Assembly (NCBI RefSeq): GCF_003970675.1
Contig: NZ_CP034562.1
Span: 5,058,501 to 5,122,500, forward strand
Origin: Flammeovirga pectinis
GTDB lineage: Bacteria > Bacteroidota > Bacteroidia > Cytophagales > Flammeovirgaceae
Length of the DNA stretch: 64,000 bases
Direction of reading: 5' to 3'
Each line of letters begins with the position of its first letter. Position 1 is the stretch's first letter. Of the stretch, positions 9,743 to 19,746 are shown piece after piece. The notes under the pieces are model-generated. The model made no database searches, was not told the origin of the DNA, and saw only the letters and a list, made by a program, of their open reading frames with translations. A program made the position numbers and the translations under genes.

Positions 9743-10429
9743 TTATTGTTTTTCAAAAGTAAATGTAGTGAGTGGTGGAGTGACTTCAGTTCCATTCCCT
9801 AAAGGTGCTTCTGTGATTACTGAAATCACTTTGGCAGGGATTGTTGGTGAATTAGGAGACTTAAAAGTTACCCCACTGTCCGTTCCTGCATCATAATGAA
9901 TAGGAGTAACCTCAAGTTTTTCGATCCATTCATCATTACTTTTTAGTAGGTTTACTCCTTCTATAGCCACATACCAATCTGGGCTTGGAGCAATCATAGA
10001 AACAAGGCTAACTAAAGGATAATCTTTTACTAAAGTGATGGTAAATTGAATGGAAGAACTTCCTGTAGAAAGTCCACCTTCACTAATTAGATGATTGGCT
10101 AGATTATTATCAATAATAGCATTAATCTCATCGGTTAGAGGATCTTTACCTCCTGTTTCTGCCATTACTTTGATACCTTCCGATGCAAAACTTCCATTTT
10201 CGAAAAGTGATGTATCCTTATTATGGCTCATGCCTATAACACCTGAAAAGTGGCTGTTATCAGGATATTCAATTGGATGACTTGAACCGGTCCATTGTCC
10301 ATTATATGTAACAAGGTATGTTACACTATCTGATGGAGTAGTAACTGTAGGCTCATCGTCGTTAGTAGAACAAGATATTAGGTTTATCAGGAAAGCAGCT
10401 AGTAGAAATGTTAAAGTAGATGTTTTCAT
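9743..10429 (-). CDS. Spondin-domain lipoprotein
   Basis: This is a 228-residue lipoprotein with signal peptide and lipobox LISC (Cys about residue 20) and an acidic spacer STNDDEPT. The rest matches the spondin N-domain pattern: YNGQWTGSSHPIEYP, HFSGVIGMSHN, the hallmark SMIAPSPDWYVAIEGV, and HYDAGTDSG. Spondin domains are known from animal extracellular-matrix proteins and also occur in marine bacteria, where the role is not defined. A cell-surface location is inferred from the lipobox followed by acidic residues. No neighbour suggests a pathway. Confidence 0.85.
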   Translation of the reverse strand: MKTSTLTFLLAAFLINLISCSTNDDEPTVTTPSDSVTYLVTYNGQWTGSSHPIEYPDNSHFSGVIGMSHNKDTSLFENGSFASEGIKVMAETGGKDPLTDEINAIIDNNLANHLISEGGLSTGSSSIQFTITLVKDYPLVSLVSMIAPSPDWYVAIEGVNLLKSNDEWIEKLEVTPIHYDAGTDSGVTFKSPNSPTIPAKVISVITEAPLGNGTEVTPPLTTFTFEKQ

Positions 10430-10520
10430 AATGTAAAATAGCTAGTGAGAAATCTTTAAGATACCGTAAATATAGCTTGAGTACATTTATTAAAGTGTGA
10501 AGTAGGTCACAGATGGGGTT

Positions 10521-11258
10521 TTATTTTAAAATTCTTTTAATATCAAAGTTATTAAAACCTTCATGAACCACTATTGTAATCCTATTTTGGGATAAAAGTT
10601 CTAGTACTGCAAGAAAGTTAAATACGATAGAAACATTATTAAAATCAGTCATAATTAATTCCATAAAACTAAATTCTTCTTTAGATTTTAAGGTTTCAAT
10701 AATATGATCTTGTCTATCTTCTTGAGAATAGGGATAAGGAATTACTTGATGTCTTGGAATATTATTTTTATCATCTACTTTTTTCATAGCAGATTGATAA
10801 AATTTTAAGAGCTTAAATAAATCAATATTTTGAAGTTCAGTTTCTACACCAATATCTTCTTCTATTGAAGCAACTTCTATTGGTAGGTTTCCTCTTTTTT
10901 CTCGGTCTAACATATCTGCTTCCCACTCTTCTAAAGTGTTTAGAACAGATTTATACTTCATATATTCTAATAGATGTTTAACAAGTTCATCACGAGGGTC
11001 AATATCATTACCTTCTTCATCTTTTTCAATACGAGGTAAAAGCATTTTAGCCTTAATTCTCATCAATGTAGAAGCTACAACTATAAAATCACTTGCAAGC
11101 TCAATGTTCAATCTTTCCATATCAGACATATATTCCATAAAATCATTTGTAATTTTATAGATAGGAATATCATGTATGTCTAATTCATCTCTTTGGATAA
11201 AAAATAGAAGAAGGTCAAAAGGCCCTTCAAAAACAGGTAAGTTGATTTCGAAGCTCAT
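10521..11258 (-). CDS. scpA: Segregation and condensation protein A
   Basis: ScpA is the kleisin subunit of the Smc-ScpAB chromosome condensin. The 245-residue protein opens with the diagnostic FEINLPVFEGPFDLLLFFIQ and continues DIHDIPIYKITNDF. It has the helical middle (ASTLMRIKAKMLLP) and ends with a winged-helix C-terminal region (FNFLAVLELLSQNRI). Length and order are normal for the family. It is the last gene of a minus-strand group with uvrA and the phosphatase, starting 7 bases after the phosphatase stop. scpB and smc are not in the window. Confidence 0.93.
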   Translation of the reverse strand: MSFEINLPVFEGPFDLLLFFIQRDELDIHDIPIYKITNDFMEYMSDMERLNIELASDFIVVASTLMRIKAKMLLPRIEKDEEGNDIDPRDELVKHLLEYMKYKSVLNTLEEWEADMLDREKRGNLPIEVASIEEDIGVETELQNIDLFKLLKFYQSAMKKVDDKNNIPRHQVIPYPYSQEDRQDHIIETLKSKEEFSFMELIMTDFNNVSIVFNFLAVLELLSQNRITIVVHEGFNNFDIKRILK

Positions 11259-11265
11259 CTTATTC

Positions 11266-11832
11266 TTAAATATGAATTTTCACCAGACCTTCTTCGGTCA
11301 TTGTTAACTTAATTACTTTCCCAAAATCAAATTGGAAACGAAATATATTTTTCAAAGGCATTTCTAAAAAATGAGAAAGTATAATTCTCATTACAACACC
11401 ATGAGTTACTATTGCTATTTGATCTCCCTCTTTATATTCAATCCTATCTTGCCAAAAAGATCTAACTCTAGTTTGTACATCCATTAGCGATTCTCCATTT
11501 GGAGCTGGCTTATGATCAAAAACTTTAACCCACTCTTTAATATTACTTCTTAATTCAGAAAATTGATTCATTTCCCAATCACCGTAAAATATTTCTTTTA
11601 ATCTGGGGTCTGGTAATTTTAGATCACCTGTTAATGATAGTGCTAATTTTTCGCAACGTAAAAGTGGACTATAGTAAATTGTATTGAATAAAGTATTATT
11701 TGTTTTATCCTTTATAGCATTTAGTTCGTCTTGGAAACTATCTACAATATCTAAGTCAGTTTGTCCATATAGAATTTTACTTGCATCAACATCTGGAGTG
11801 GTATGTCGAACAAGGTAGATTGTCATACTCAT
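11266..11832 (-). CDS. cobC: Histidine phosphatase, probably alpha-ribazole phosphatase (CobC-like)
   Basis: This is a phosphoglycerate-mutase-superfamily enzyme of 188 residues. The catalytic His sits in LVRHTTPDV near the N-terminus, followed by ILYGQTDLDI. The second catalytic His is in IAIVTHGVVMRII, and YYSPLLRCEKLA supplies the conserved Arg. RHT followed by a YGQTD segment is characteristic of the CobC group, which removes the 5'-phosphate from alpha-ribazole in cobalamin assembly. No other cobalamin gene is nearby, so the substrate is not certain. The start could be M1 (11832) or M3 (11826). It lies 14 bases after uvrA and 7 before scpA. Confidence 0.75.
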   Translation of the reverse strand: MSMTIYLVRHTTPDVDASKILYGQTDLDIVDSFQDELNAIKDKTNNTLFNTIYYSPLLRCEKLALSLTGDLKLPDPRLKEIFYGDWEMNQFSELRSNIKEWVKVFDHKPAPNGESLMDVQTRVRSFWQDRIEYKEGDQIAIVTHGVVMRIILSHFLEMPLKNIFRFQFDFGKVIKLTMTEEGLVKIHI

Positions 11833-11846
11833 GTAAGAAGTTGTTT

Positions 11847-14669
11847 TTATGACGTCATTGCAGCCTTTAAATAATGGGCTGTATATCCTTTTCCGTTATT
11901 AATTAAATCTTCTGGGGTACCTTCAAAAACAATTGTACCTCCATCTTTTCCACCTTCAGGTCCAATATCGATTACCCAATCGGCAGTTTTAATAACTTCC
12001 ACATTATGTTCGATGATGACAGCGGAATGTCCTTTTTCTACTAAAGCATTAATGGCTTTCATTAATTTATCAATATCATGGAAGTGAAGTCCAGTAGTAG
12101 GTTCATCAAAGATAAATAATACACGCTCAGATTCTTTTAAAGTTCCCTTAGCTAAGAAAGAAGCAAGTTTAACCCTTTGCGCTTCTCCACCACTTAATGT
12201 ATTAGAAGATTGCCCTAAACGAACATAACCTAAACCTACATCAAGAAGTGGCTGTAATCTTTGAATAATTTTCTTTTGATCTGCAAAGAAACTTACAGCT
12301 TCATCAACGCTTAGATCTAAAATATCAGAAATACTTTTCTCTTTATATTTAACTTCAAGAATTTCATTTTTAAAACGCTTTCCTTTACAACTTTCACAAG
12401 GGAGATATATATCTGCCATAAATTGCATTTCTATCTTAGAAGTACCTTCACCTTGACAAGCTTCACAGCGGCCTCCATCAACATTAAAAGAAAAGAATGC
12501 AGGTTTGTAACCTCTATGTACGGAAAGTTCATTTTTAGAAAATAACTCTCTTACAGCATCATATGCTTTAACATAAGTAACAGGGTTTGATCTAGATGAT
12601 TTACCAATTGGGTTCTGGTCTACAAATTCAACTTTTGTAATTGCTTTTATAGCACCATCTATACGGTCGATTTTAGGTTTTTCATCTGTATGATGTCCCA
12701 ATGCTCTTGTAATGGCAGGAGTTAAGCAACGCTTAATTAAAGTAGATTTTCCGGATCCTGAAACACCCGTTACACAACTTACAATACCTAAAGGAAATTT
12801 TACATTTAGATTTTGAAGGTTATTTTCACGAGCTCCAATTACTTCAATATAATCGGTCCATTTTCTGCGAACCTCTGGAGTAGGAATACTTGATTTACCA
12901 CTTAAGTATCTTGTTGTATGAGAAATTTCAGGGTTATCTATAGCATCTTGTAGAGTACCTTGAAAACGAAGTTCACCACCATAACTACCTGCATCTGGTC
13001 CGATGTCAATAATTTCATCCGCAGCCTTCATTACCTCTTCCTCGTGTTCTACAACAATTACTGTATTGCCTAATCTTTTTAGTTCTAGTAATACAGCAAT
13101 TAGATTTTGAGTATCTCTTGGATGTAATCCAATACTAGGCTCGTCTAAGATATACATAGAACCAACAAGAGCACTACCAAGTGATGTGGCTAATTTTATA
13201 CGTTGATATTCTCCTCCAGATAATGTACTTGTTAATCTGTTTAATGTGAGGTATCCTAAACCAACTTTATTCATGTACTGAAGACGGTTTTTGATTTCGG
13301 CCAATAACCTATCTGCAATTTTATGATCATGCTTATTAAGTGTAATCTCATTAAAATAGACACTAGCCTCTGCTATTGGCATTAGTACAACATCAATAAT
13401 AGATTTATCATTGATCTTTACATAAGCTGCATCTTTTCTAAGTCTAGAACCATGACATTCTGGACAAACAGTTCTTCCTCTGTAGCGAGAAAGCATTACT
13501 CTATATTGGATTTTATGGGTTTTAGATTCTAGGTGTTTAAAGAAAGCATTAATCCCTTTAAACTTCCCTAGTCCATTCCATAATATATTTTTTTCTTCTT
13601 CAGATAAATCCTTATAGGATCTAAAAATGGGAAAACCAGTTTCATGCGATGCATCTAAAAGTGGTTTTATCCATTTTTTCATTGTTTCAGTTCTCCATGG
13701 AACTATGGCATCATCTAAAACTGAAAGTGATTTATCTGGAATGACAAGATCAGCATCTATACCTAAAACTTTACCGAAACCTTCGCAGCGTTTACACGCA
13801 CCATAAGGGTTGTTAAAACTGAATAAATTGACACTTGGTTCTTCAAATAGAATACCGTCTGCCTCGAATTTATCAGAAAATAAGTGAGATATCGGCTCCT
13901 TACCTTTCTGAACTATTTGAATACGACATTCCCCACGTCCTTCAAATAAAGCAGTTTGAATAGAATCTGCTATTCTAAATTGGTTTTCTTCATCACCTTT
14001 TTTGATAGCATTTCTATCTATTAGCATTTCGAGATCTCCTAAGGCAAATTTTTCACCTTTTTCAATATGCTCAAGTAGCTCCTCGATAAATAAAGTTTCG
14101 CCTTTCGCTATTACACGAGTGAATCCTTGTTGTAATAATAATTTTAGAACTACATCTAAAGTTCTACCTTCTTGTAGTGCAAGAGGTGAAGAAACGATAA
14201 AGCGAGTTCCTTCATCAAAATCATGAATATAATTTACAATATCAGTTACAGTAGATTTACTAACTTCTTTACCAGATACAGGAGAATATGTTTTTCCAAT
14301 TCTAGCATATAAGAGTTTTAGATAATCGTAAATCTCTGTTGTTGTTCCTACTGTTGATCTAGGATTTTTTGTAGATACTTTTTGTTCTACAGCAATGGCA
14401 GGGCAAATACCTCTAATATATTCTACCTCTGGTTTTTCCATTCGCCCAAGAAATTGACGTGCATATGAACTCAAACTTTCCACATACATTCGTTGCCCTT
14501 CGGCAAATAAAGTATCAAAGGCTAAAGATGATTTACCAGATCCGGAAACACCTGTTATAACAACAAAACTATTTCTAGGGATAGATACGTCAACATTTTT
14601 TAAATTATTGACACGGGCACCTTTAACTATAATGTATTCTTTTGGGTTGAGTTGATCTACTGAGCGCAT
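11847..14669 (-). CDS. uvrA: Excinuclease ABC subunit A
   Basis: This is the damage-recognition ATPase of nucleotide excision repair, 940 residues long. It has two ABC ATPase halves, with Walker A motifs [12 protein letters not shown] near residue 40 and [13 protein letters not shown] past the middle, and ABC signatures [12 protein letters not shown] and [12 protein letters not shown]. Zinc-binding CxxC pairs are seen in [23 protein letters not shown] and CESCKG. Length and domain order are those of a complete UvrA. It is the first gene of a likely operon with the cobC-like phosphatase and scpA. Confidence 0.97.
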   Translation of the reverse strand: MRSVDQLNPKEYIIVKGARVNNLKNVDVSIPRNSFVVITGVSGSGKSSLAFDTLFAEGQRMYVESLSSYARQFLGRMEKPEVEYIRGICPAIAVEQKVSTKNPRSTVGTTTEIYDYLKLLYARIGKTYSPVSGKEVSKSTVTDIVNYIHDFDEGTRFIVSSPLALQEGRTLDVVLKLLLQQGFTRVIAKGETLFIEELLEHIEKGEKFALGDLEMLIDRNAIKKGDEENQFRIADSIQTALFEGRGECRIQIVQKGKEPISHLFSDKFEADGILFEEPSVNLFSFNNPYGACKRCEGFGKVLGIDADLVIPDKSLSVLDDAIVPWRTETMKKWIKPLLDASHETGFPIFRSYKDLSEEEKNILWNGLGKFKGINAFFKHLESKTHKIQYRVMLSRYRGRTVCPECHGSRLRKDAAYVKINDKSIIDVVLMPIAEASVYFNEITLNKHDHKIADRLLAEIKNRLQYMNKVGLGYLTLNRLTSTLSGGEYQRIKLATSLGSALVGSMYILDEPSIGLHPRDTQNLIAVLLELKRLGNTVIVVEHEEEVMKAADEIIDIGPDAGSYGGELRFQGTLQDAIDNPEISHTTRYLSGKSSIPTPEVRRKWTDYIEVIGARENNLQNLNVKFPLGIVSCVTGVSGSGKSTLIKRCLTPAITRALGHHTDEKPKIDRIDGAIKAITKVEFVDQNPIGKSSRSNPVTYVKAYDAVRELFSKNELSVHRGYKPAFFSFNVDGGRCEACQGEGTSKIEMQFMADIYLPCESCKGKRFKNEILEVKYKEKSISDILDLSVDEAVSFFADQKKIIQRLQPLLDVGLGYVRLGQSSNTLSGGEAQRVKLASFLAKGTLKESERVLFIFDEPTTGLHFHDIDKLMKAINALVEKGHSAVIIEHNVEVIKTADWVIDIGPEGGKDGGTIVFEGTPEDLINNGKGYTAHYLKAAMTS

Positions 14670-14935
14670 ATAAACGGTCTAATGTGAACTACAAAAACAG
14701 ATTATAAAATTAGCAATTCACTCGCATTAATTGTCATGTAATTGATAAAATTTAGATAAGTAGGCGTTAAAATCATGAAGTTATACAATGAAGCAGAAAA
14801 TAAATATCATCTTCATGGTACAATTTTTATTGTTCTTACTTATCAATTTGAATTGAGCAATGCTTAACTTTGTATCTGATTTTGTTTAAAATAAGGATAC
14901 TTAGAAGTCAGGCATCCTTTAAAAATAGATTATAA

Positions 14936-15688
14936 ATGACTTTTATTCTTAGACTTTACATGGTGTATGGGGTGTGCGTTTTTTCGCTTGGGTTACTAAT
15001 ACTCTACCCTTTATATATCATAATTATATTATCGCCAAATAAGCGATTGCTTAAGTTTTCCTACTATTTAAATAAATTATGGTCTACTTTAACTTACATT
15101 CTAATTTTTATTCCTGCTCGTATAGATTACAGAGCTAAGTTGTCTAAAGATCAGGCTTATGTCTTTGTGGCAAATCACTCTTCTTTTTTAGATATACCTG
15201 CAGTTCAGGTAGTTGTAAATCAAATGATAGTGTTTTTAGGTAAGAAAAGCTTAACTAAAATACCATTGTTTGGTTGGATGTTTAAGAATATACATATATG
15301 TGTAGATAGAGGGAATGCTGTAAAAACGGAGAAAATGTTTAGACAGTCTATTGATGCTTTAGATAAAGGTTTCTCTATTGGTGTATTTCCAGAAGGAACT
15401 CAAAATAGAAAACCACCAGTTTTACAAAAATTTAAGGATGGAGCTTTTATTATTGCAATTAGAGCCCAGAAGCCAGTTGTACCTGTCACTTTAGTTACAA
15501 ATTGGAAAATATGGCCTGCTCTAGGACCTACTTTACATTGGCACCCTTTAATTTTAATTCAACATGAGCCTATATCAACTGAAGGTATGACATTGGATGA
15601 TGTGAAAATGTTAAAGGAGAAAGTGAAAAATATTATTGAAGGGGAACTAATAAACCACTTAGGAGAAGCTTATACTAAAAAGAATTAA
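14936..15688 (+). CDS. plsC: 1-acyl-sn-glycerol-3-phosphate acyltransferase
   Basis: This is a membrane-associated acyltransferase that forms phosphatidic acid. A hydrophobic N-terminus with one or two membrane segments (about residues 5-35) precedes the acyltransferase motifs: VANHSSFLDIPA (the HX4D catalytic box, here H-S-S-F-L-D), HICVDRGN, and FPEGTQNRKP. At 250 residues it has the usual PlsC length. It is followed 87 bases later by gatC on the same strand. Confidence 0.9.
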   Translation: MTFILRLYMVYGVCVFSLGLLILYPLYIIIILSPNKRLLKFSYYLNKLWSTLTYILIFIPARIDYRAKLSKDQAYVFVANHSSFLDIPAVQVVVNQMIVFLGKKSLTKIPLFGWMFKNIHICVDRGNAVKTEKMFRQSIDALDKGFSIGVFPEGTQNRKPPVLQKFKDGAFIIAIRAQKPVVPVTLVTNWKIWPALGPTLHWHPLILIQHEPISTEGMTLDDVKMLKEKVKNIIEGELINHLGEAYTKKN

Positions 15689-15775
15689 TCTTTGAGTATA
15701 TTGATCTTATATTACAATTTTTTTAAATTATTCACTTACTTTGTGTGAGTAGTGTAATTAATAGCTGCATATTTT

Positions 15776-16063
15776 ATGATTATTGATAAGGAAAGCATCG
15801 AGAAGATTGCTCATTTATCTCGCTTAGAGCTAGATGAAACGAGTGAAGAAAAAATGCTGAAAAGCATGAATGAAATTGTGGAATGGGTAGCTAAACTTGA
15901 AGAAGTAGATACTGAAGGAGTAGCACCACTAACACACATGACAGATGAACAAAGTGTATGGCGTGAGGATATTGCTAAACACACATTAAGTCATGATGAA
16001 GGACTGAAAAATGCTCCAAAACATGATAAAGACTTTTTTAAAGTCCCTAAAGTTTTGGATTAA
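15776..16063 (+). CDS. gatC: Asp/Glu-tRNA amidotransferase subunit C
   Basis: This is the small stabilising subunit of the GatCAB amidotransferase, which converts Glu-tRNA(Gln) and/or Asp-tRNA(Asn) to the amide form. In 95 residues it has the family features IEKIAHLSRLELDE, WVAKLEEVDTEGVAPLTH and a C-terminal FFKVPKVLD. gatA and gatB are not in this window, so the subunits are dispersed, as is common. A strong terminator follows immediately. Confidence 0.92.
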   Translation: MIIDKESIEKIAHLSRLELDETSEEKMLKSMNEIVEWVAKLEEVDTEGVAPLTHMTDEQSVWREDIAKHTLSHDEGLKNAPKHDKDFFKVPKVLD

Positions 16064-16070
16064 GTATACA

Positions 16071-16109
16071 AAAAAAGCCCGATGAATAATTTATTCATCG
16101 GGCTTTTTT
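16071..16109. terminator. Bidirectional terminator between gatC and the Spy-like gene
   Basis: Perfect 19-bp inverted repeat: the arm at 16071-16089 starts AAAAAAGCCCGATG and is complementary to 16091-16109. A-run and T-run flanks let it serve both converging genes. Confidence 0.85.
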
Positions 16110-16125
16110 ACAATCAACTTCTTAA

Positions 16126-16617
16126 TTATAAGTTATTGATTAATGGTAATTCTTGTGTCATGCTTAAATCAATTACAGTGTTTAATTGACTCATGATTTG
16201 AGAAAAACGAGCAGCTGTTTGAGTAGAAACTACTTTTTTCATCTGCTTGTAATATTTTTGATTTAATGTAATTTCTTGCTTATTCAATTTGAAGGCAATA
16301 CTCATTAATTCATCTGTTCTTTTTGCATCAAGAGTTTCAAAGCTTTCAGCATATTCTTTTAATAAAGCATATTGCTCGTTAAGAATTTTACTTTGATCAT
16401 ATTCATATTTGTCATAAACAGGCCAAAAATGTTCAGCTTCTGCTTCTGATAAATTCATGTTTTCTTTTAGAACTCCTCTTTTTTCGGCTTTAATAAGGGT
16501 TTTGATAGTTTCAAAATCCATACTCTGACCTTGAACTTGAGTTGATAAAGAAGGAGATTGCGCGTAAAGACTGAAGCTTGCGAATAATGCAACTATCGTG
16601 ATAATAAATTTTTTCAT
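16126..16617 (-). CDS. Spy/CpxP-like periplasmic protein
   Basis: This is a secreted 163-residue helical protein with a signal peptide ending SLYAQ. It is mostly amphipathic helix: LIKAEKRGVLKENMNLSEAE, HFWPVYDKYE, and a later YYKQMKKVVSTQTAARFSQI. The repeated helical hairpin and the L-S-E-x-E-A type segment resemble the LTXXQ motif of Spy/CpxP and heavy-metal-sensor proteins, which act as periplasmic chaperones or stress sensors. The match is by architecture only. No sensor kinase or sigma/anti-sigma pair is adjacent. Confidence 0.55.
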   Translation of the reverse strand: MKKFIITIVALFASFSLYAQSPSLSTQVQGQSMDFETIKTLIKAEKRGVLKENMNLSEAEAEHFWPVYDKYEYDQSKILNEQYALLKEYAESFETLDAKRTDELMSIAFKLNKQEITLNQKYYKQMKKVVSTQTAARFSQIMSQLNTVIDLSMTQELPLINNL

Positions 16618-16790
16618 ATTTTTTTATTGATTGTGTTCAAATTTGAACGTGAATTTTTTTGAAGAGTTCACTACTGGGTCTTAAAAAAAACTAATTTCCG
16701 TATAATTATCATTAAAAAGAAGCTGAAGCGATTTTTTATAAACATTCATTTACTAATTACCTCTTAAAGTTCTTAGGTACAACGACTTTT

Positions 16791-17990
16791 TTATTTTAAA
16801 GTTAACCACTGTTCTGGATCTAGTTTTTCTCCATTCATATTCCATATTTGAAATTGAATCTCGAAGAACCCATCAATATTTTTACCAGCTTTACCAATAA
16901 GTTTATTTTTAGAAATTACATCTCCTACATTTACTTTTACTGTTTCTAGTTTAGAGTATACAGTAAAATAGTCGCCATGTCTTAACATTACTACATTTTG
17001 TAAATTGGGTACTTTAGTTACAGCAGTAACAACGCCTTCAAATACACTTTTTACTTCTGCATTCTCATAAACTCTTAAATCTATACCATGGTTTTCTATT
17101 GTCACTCCACTTAATACTGGGTGAGGACGAATACCAAAATGATTAGTAATAACTGCATCTTTTACTGGCCAATTCAATTTACCTTTTATTTCAGAAAAGC
17201 GAACAGACGTATTTTTACTATTTATCTCAGGTTTTTTATTAGAAGTAGAGGTTGGCTCTTTTATGTCATCAAAATCAGTTGCTTTATTTTTCTTAACATT
17301 AGAAGTTAAAGCAAGCATTTGGCGTTGTAATTCAATAAGTGCCTTACGTTCTAATTTTAGTTTTTGAGCTAGTTCAACTTCTTTCTTCTTTAGATCAGTT
17401 ACTACGAGTTCTTGTCGATCTTCTAATTTTTGAAGTGCTTTTAGTTGTGTGTTTTCTTCAACAAGTAGAGATGATTCTTCTTTATTTCTTGCTTCTAATT
17501 CAATTTTTTTACTCGCTAACAACTCTTGTGACCGTTCAATTTCTAGGATTTGTCTTTTACGAACTTCTTTATAATGTTCTAAATAATTGGCTCTACGGAC
17601 AAACTGACTGAAATTATCACTAGAAAAAACATACGCTAGTTGTTGTAAATCGCCACCTGTTTTATAAACAGCATATACCAATTCAGCATACTCTTCTTTA
17701 AGAATACTAATTTTCTTTTGTAAAGAGTCTATACTATTACTAGCAGCAATAGCTTCTGATTGAGCCTTTTTAATTCTGGTTTTTATTTGACTCAAGAAAT
17801 GTGCTCTCCCTTCAATTTGTGCTTCAATATCATTCAGCTCACTAAGAGAGGTTTCTTTTTTATCTTTAGTACTTTCTAGAATAGCTTCTGTTTTAGCCAC
17901 TTGTTCTTTTGCTTTCTGAATTTCTTCTTGAGAAAAGACATTTGTACTAATAACAGTTATCCAAATAAGTAATATAATTCTCTTACTCAT
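16791..17990 (-). CDS. envC: EnvC-like murein hydrolase activator with degenerate LytM domain
   Basis: This is a periplasmic protein of 399 residues. After the signal peptide (ending TNVFS) come long coiled coils, about residues 22-235, then a linker, then a LytM/M23 domain from about residue 270. The domain keeps the fold motifs (NHFGIRPHPVLSG, GIDLRVYENAEV) but lacks the M23 zinc ligands. The first ligand His is Asn in ENHGIDL, and the HxH box is replaced by FEIQFQIW. That is the state expected of EnvC/NlpD-type proteins, which activate an amidase instead of cutting peptidoglycan themselves. The cognate amidase is not in the window. Confidence 0.85.
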   Translation of the reverse strand: MSKRIILLIWITVISTNVFSQEEIQKAKEQVAKTEAILESTKDKKETSLSELNDIEAQIEGRAHFLSQIKTRIKKAQSEAIAASNSIDSLQKKISILKEEYAELVYAVYKTGGDLQQLAYVFSSDNFSQFVRRANYLEHYKEVRKRQILEIERSQELLASKKIELEARNKEESSLLVEENTQLKALQKLEDRQELVVTDLKKKEVELAQKLKLERKALIELQRQMLALTSNVKKNKATDFDDIKEPTSTSNKKPEINSKNTSVRFSEIKGKLNWPVKDAVITNHFGIRPHPVLSGVTIENHGIDLRVYENAEVKSVFEGVVTAVTKVPNLQNVVMLRHGDYFTVYSKLETVKVNVGDVISKNKLIGKAGKNIDGFFEIQFQIWNMNGEKLDPEQWLTLK

Positions 17991-18085
17991 TATATATATT
18001 ATAGATTTTCTTTTAAATGTACGGATAGAAAATAAAGGACAATACTTAATATTTATATTTAAAACGCTTTTTTCAAATGAATCCG

Positions 18086-18093
18086 TACTTTTG
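18086..18093 (+). promoter_or_regulatory. Possible -7 box for the FemAB-like gene
   Basis: TACTTTTG fits TAnnTTTG about 70 bases ahead of the proposed TTG start. No good -33 element is seen. Confidence 0.35.
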
Positions 18094-18161
18094 ACTTACT
18101 ATATTCATAAAATTAATGATATAGCTAAATAATTTAGATACTTCGAATAAGAAATTAACAA

Positions 18162-19103
18162 TTGGGGAAAGAATTTATTATAAAACGATACTCTGAAGAC
18201 GACAAAGACCGTTGGAATAATTTTAATGAAAGGTGTGTTCAACAACATTTTTTCTTTAATCGGAATTACATGGATTATCATAAAGAAAGGTTCTCTGATT
18301 TCAGTTTAATTATTGAAGATAAAAATAAGAATATATTAGCCCTCTTCCCTGCTAATTTATCTGATAATAAAATCTATTCACATCAAGGTTTAACTTTTGG
18401 AGGCTTACTTTATTTACCTCGAACTTTTGTACAAAAGGTAATAGATATTCTTTCATCAATAGAAGCATTTTATACTACTTTTTACATCGAAAAGATCATT
18501 TATAAAGCTATTCCACATATTTATAAAGTAGAACAAGCTGAAGAAGATTTATATGCTTTATTTAAAAATGGATGGAAATTAGTGAGGAGGGATTTTAGTT
18601 CATTAATTGTGTCTACTAAAGAATGGATACCAGACCGTTCACGACTTAAGAATAATAAGATCGCTATAAAAAATAATATTGAACTTAAAGAGTCAACTGA
18701 TTTATTAAGCTTTTGGAACTTACTCTCTAATAATTTACAAGCAAGGCATGGAGTAAATCCTACTCATACTTTTGAAGAAATGCAGTTACTATCCGAATAT
18801 TTTTCTAATAATATCAAATTAATAGGGGCTTTTTCTAATAATAAAATGTTAGCTGGAGCTGTTATTTTTCTAACGGATCATGTAATGAAAATTCAGTATT
18901 CGGTTAATTCAGATAAAGGCCGAAAGATAAAAGCATTAGATGCTCTTTTTACTGAACTTATTAAAATGAATCAAACCGATTTTCTAGATTTTGGTCATTC
19001 TTGTGAATCAAACGGAAGTTACCTTAATGAAGGTTTAGCGAGGTTTAAATATAATTTTAATGCAGAAGGGCTTGTATTTGATACCTACGAAAAATCTCTG
19101 TAG
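18162..19103 (+). CDS. FemAB/GNAT-like acyltransferase (BioF2-type)
   Basis: This 313-residue protein has two GNAT-like halves. The C-terminal half carries the recognisable features: FWNLLSNNLQARHGVNPTHT, LAGAVIFLTDHVMKIQYSVN, KALDALFTELIK, and LDFGHSCESNGSYLNEGL. This pattern is found in the GNAT 'acetyltransferase involved in cellulose/peptidoglycan' (PF13480-like) and FemAB groups. Substrate is unknown. The start is unusual: an in-frame TAA lies just upstream (18156-18158) and the next ATG is at residue 37, inside the conserved fold, so the TTG at 18162 is the best start. Confidence 0.65.
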   Translation: MGKEFIIKRYSEDDKDRWNNFNERCVQQHFFFNRNYMDYHKERFSDFSLIIEDKNKNILALFPANLSDNKIYSHQGLTFGGLLYLPRTFVQKVIDILSSIEAFYTTFYIEKIIYKAIPHIYKVEQAEEDLYALFKNGWKLVRRDFSSLIVSTKEWIPDRSRLKNNKIAIKNNIELKESTDLLSFWNLLSNNLQARHGVNPTHTFEEMQLLSEYFSNNIKLIGAFSNNKMLAGAVIFLTDHVMKIQYSVNSDKGRKIKALDALFTELIKMNQTDFLDFGHSCESNGSYLNEGLARFKYNFNAEGLVFDTYEKSL

Positions 19104-19172
19104 TATTTAAATCTTCAATAGCGTACTACTCAAATTCTTGGAGATAAGCAGATTACTTCTCAACTTTGTAGT

Positions 19173-19682
19173 ATGGACGAAATAGTAAATAAAGTAGCAC
19201 AGAGTGCTTTAATTTCTTTTGATCTTGAAGATTTAAAAAGAACTGAAGAGCGAGTGCTTTTAGATATAAAAGATCAACTCTTTCAGGGGTTAGTACTTAG
19301 AGAAAAAGATTTTAGAGGTTTTATCAAAGAACATGATTGGAAACAATATCAGGATAGTCATGTAGCTATAACTTGTTCTGTTGATGCTATTGTACCAACA
19401 TGGGCATATATGCTTATAACAACTCGTTTAGAAAAATATGCCGCAACAATAGTTTTTGGTACTCTTGAAAGATTAGAACAAAAGTTATTCGAAAATTCTA
19501 TTCGAGAATTAGATGTTGATCAGTTTAAAGATAAACCATTAGTTATTAAGGGCTGTAGCGAAGATGTTCCTGTATCTGCTTATGTTGATATTACTGAGCG
19601 CTTAAGACCTATTGTAAAATCGATTATGTATGGAGAACCTTGTAGTACGGTGCCCATCTATAAGCAACCACGTAAAAAATAA
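19173..19682 (+). CDS. DUF2480 family protein
   Basis: This is a 169-residue cytoplasmic protein with no signal or membrane segment. It has the features of the Bacteroidota DUF2480 family: FDLEDL near the N-terminus, KDFRGFIKEHDW, a central VDAIVPTWAYMLI, and the conserved tail GCSEDVPVSAY and SIMYGEPCSTVPIYK. The two conserved cysteines (in GCSED and EPCST) could be structural or metal-binding; this is inference. The function of the family is not known. Confidence 0.85.
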   Translation: MDEIVNKVAQSALISFDLEDLKRTEERVLLDIKDQLFQGLVLREKDFRGFIKEHDWKQYQDSHVAITCSVDAIVPTWAYMLITTRLEKYAATIVFGTLERLEQKLFENSIRELDVDQFKDKPLVIKGCSEDVPVSAYVDITERLRPIVKSIMYGEPCSTVPIYKQPRKK

Positions 19683-19725
19683 AAAATGGCTAACCTCTAA
19701 AAAGAATAAAGGTTAGCCATTTTTT
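19681..19725. terminator. Bidirectional terminator after DUF2480 and the porin-like gene
   Basis: Arms AAAAAATGGCTAACCT (19681-19696) and AGGTTAGCCATTTTTT (19710-19725) form a perfect 16-bp stem with flanking A and T runs. Confidence 0.85.
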
Positions 19726-19746
19726 TATATCGAATACCTGATTAAA

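Noticed and set aside
17339..17611. 90-codon plus-strand frame opposite envC, hydrophobic
   Set aside because: Antisense to the coiled-coil region of envC; its Leu/Phe-rich content follows from Lys/Glu codons on the other strand.
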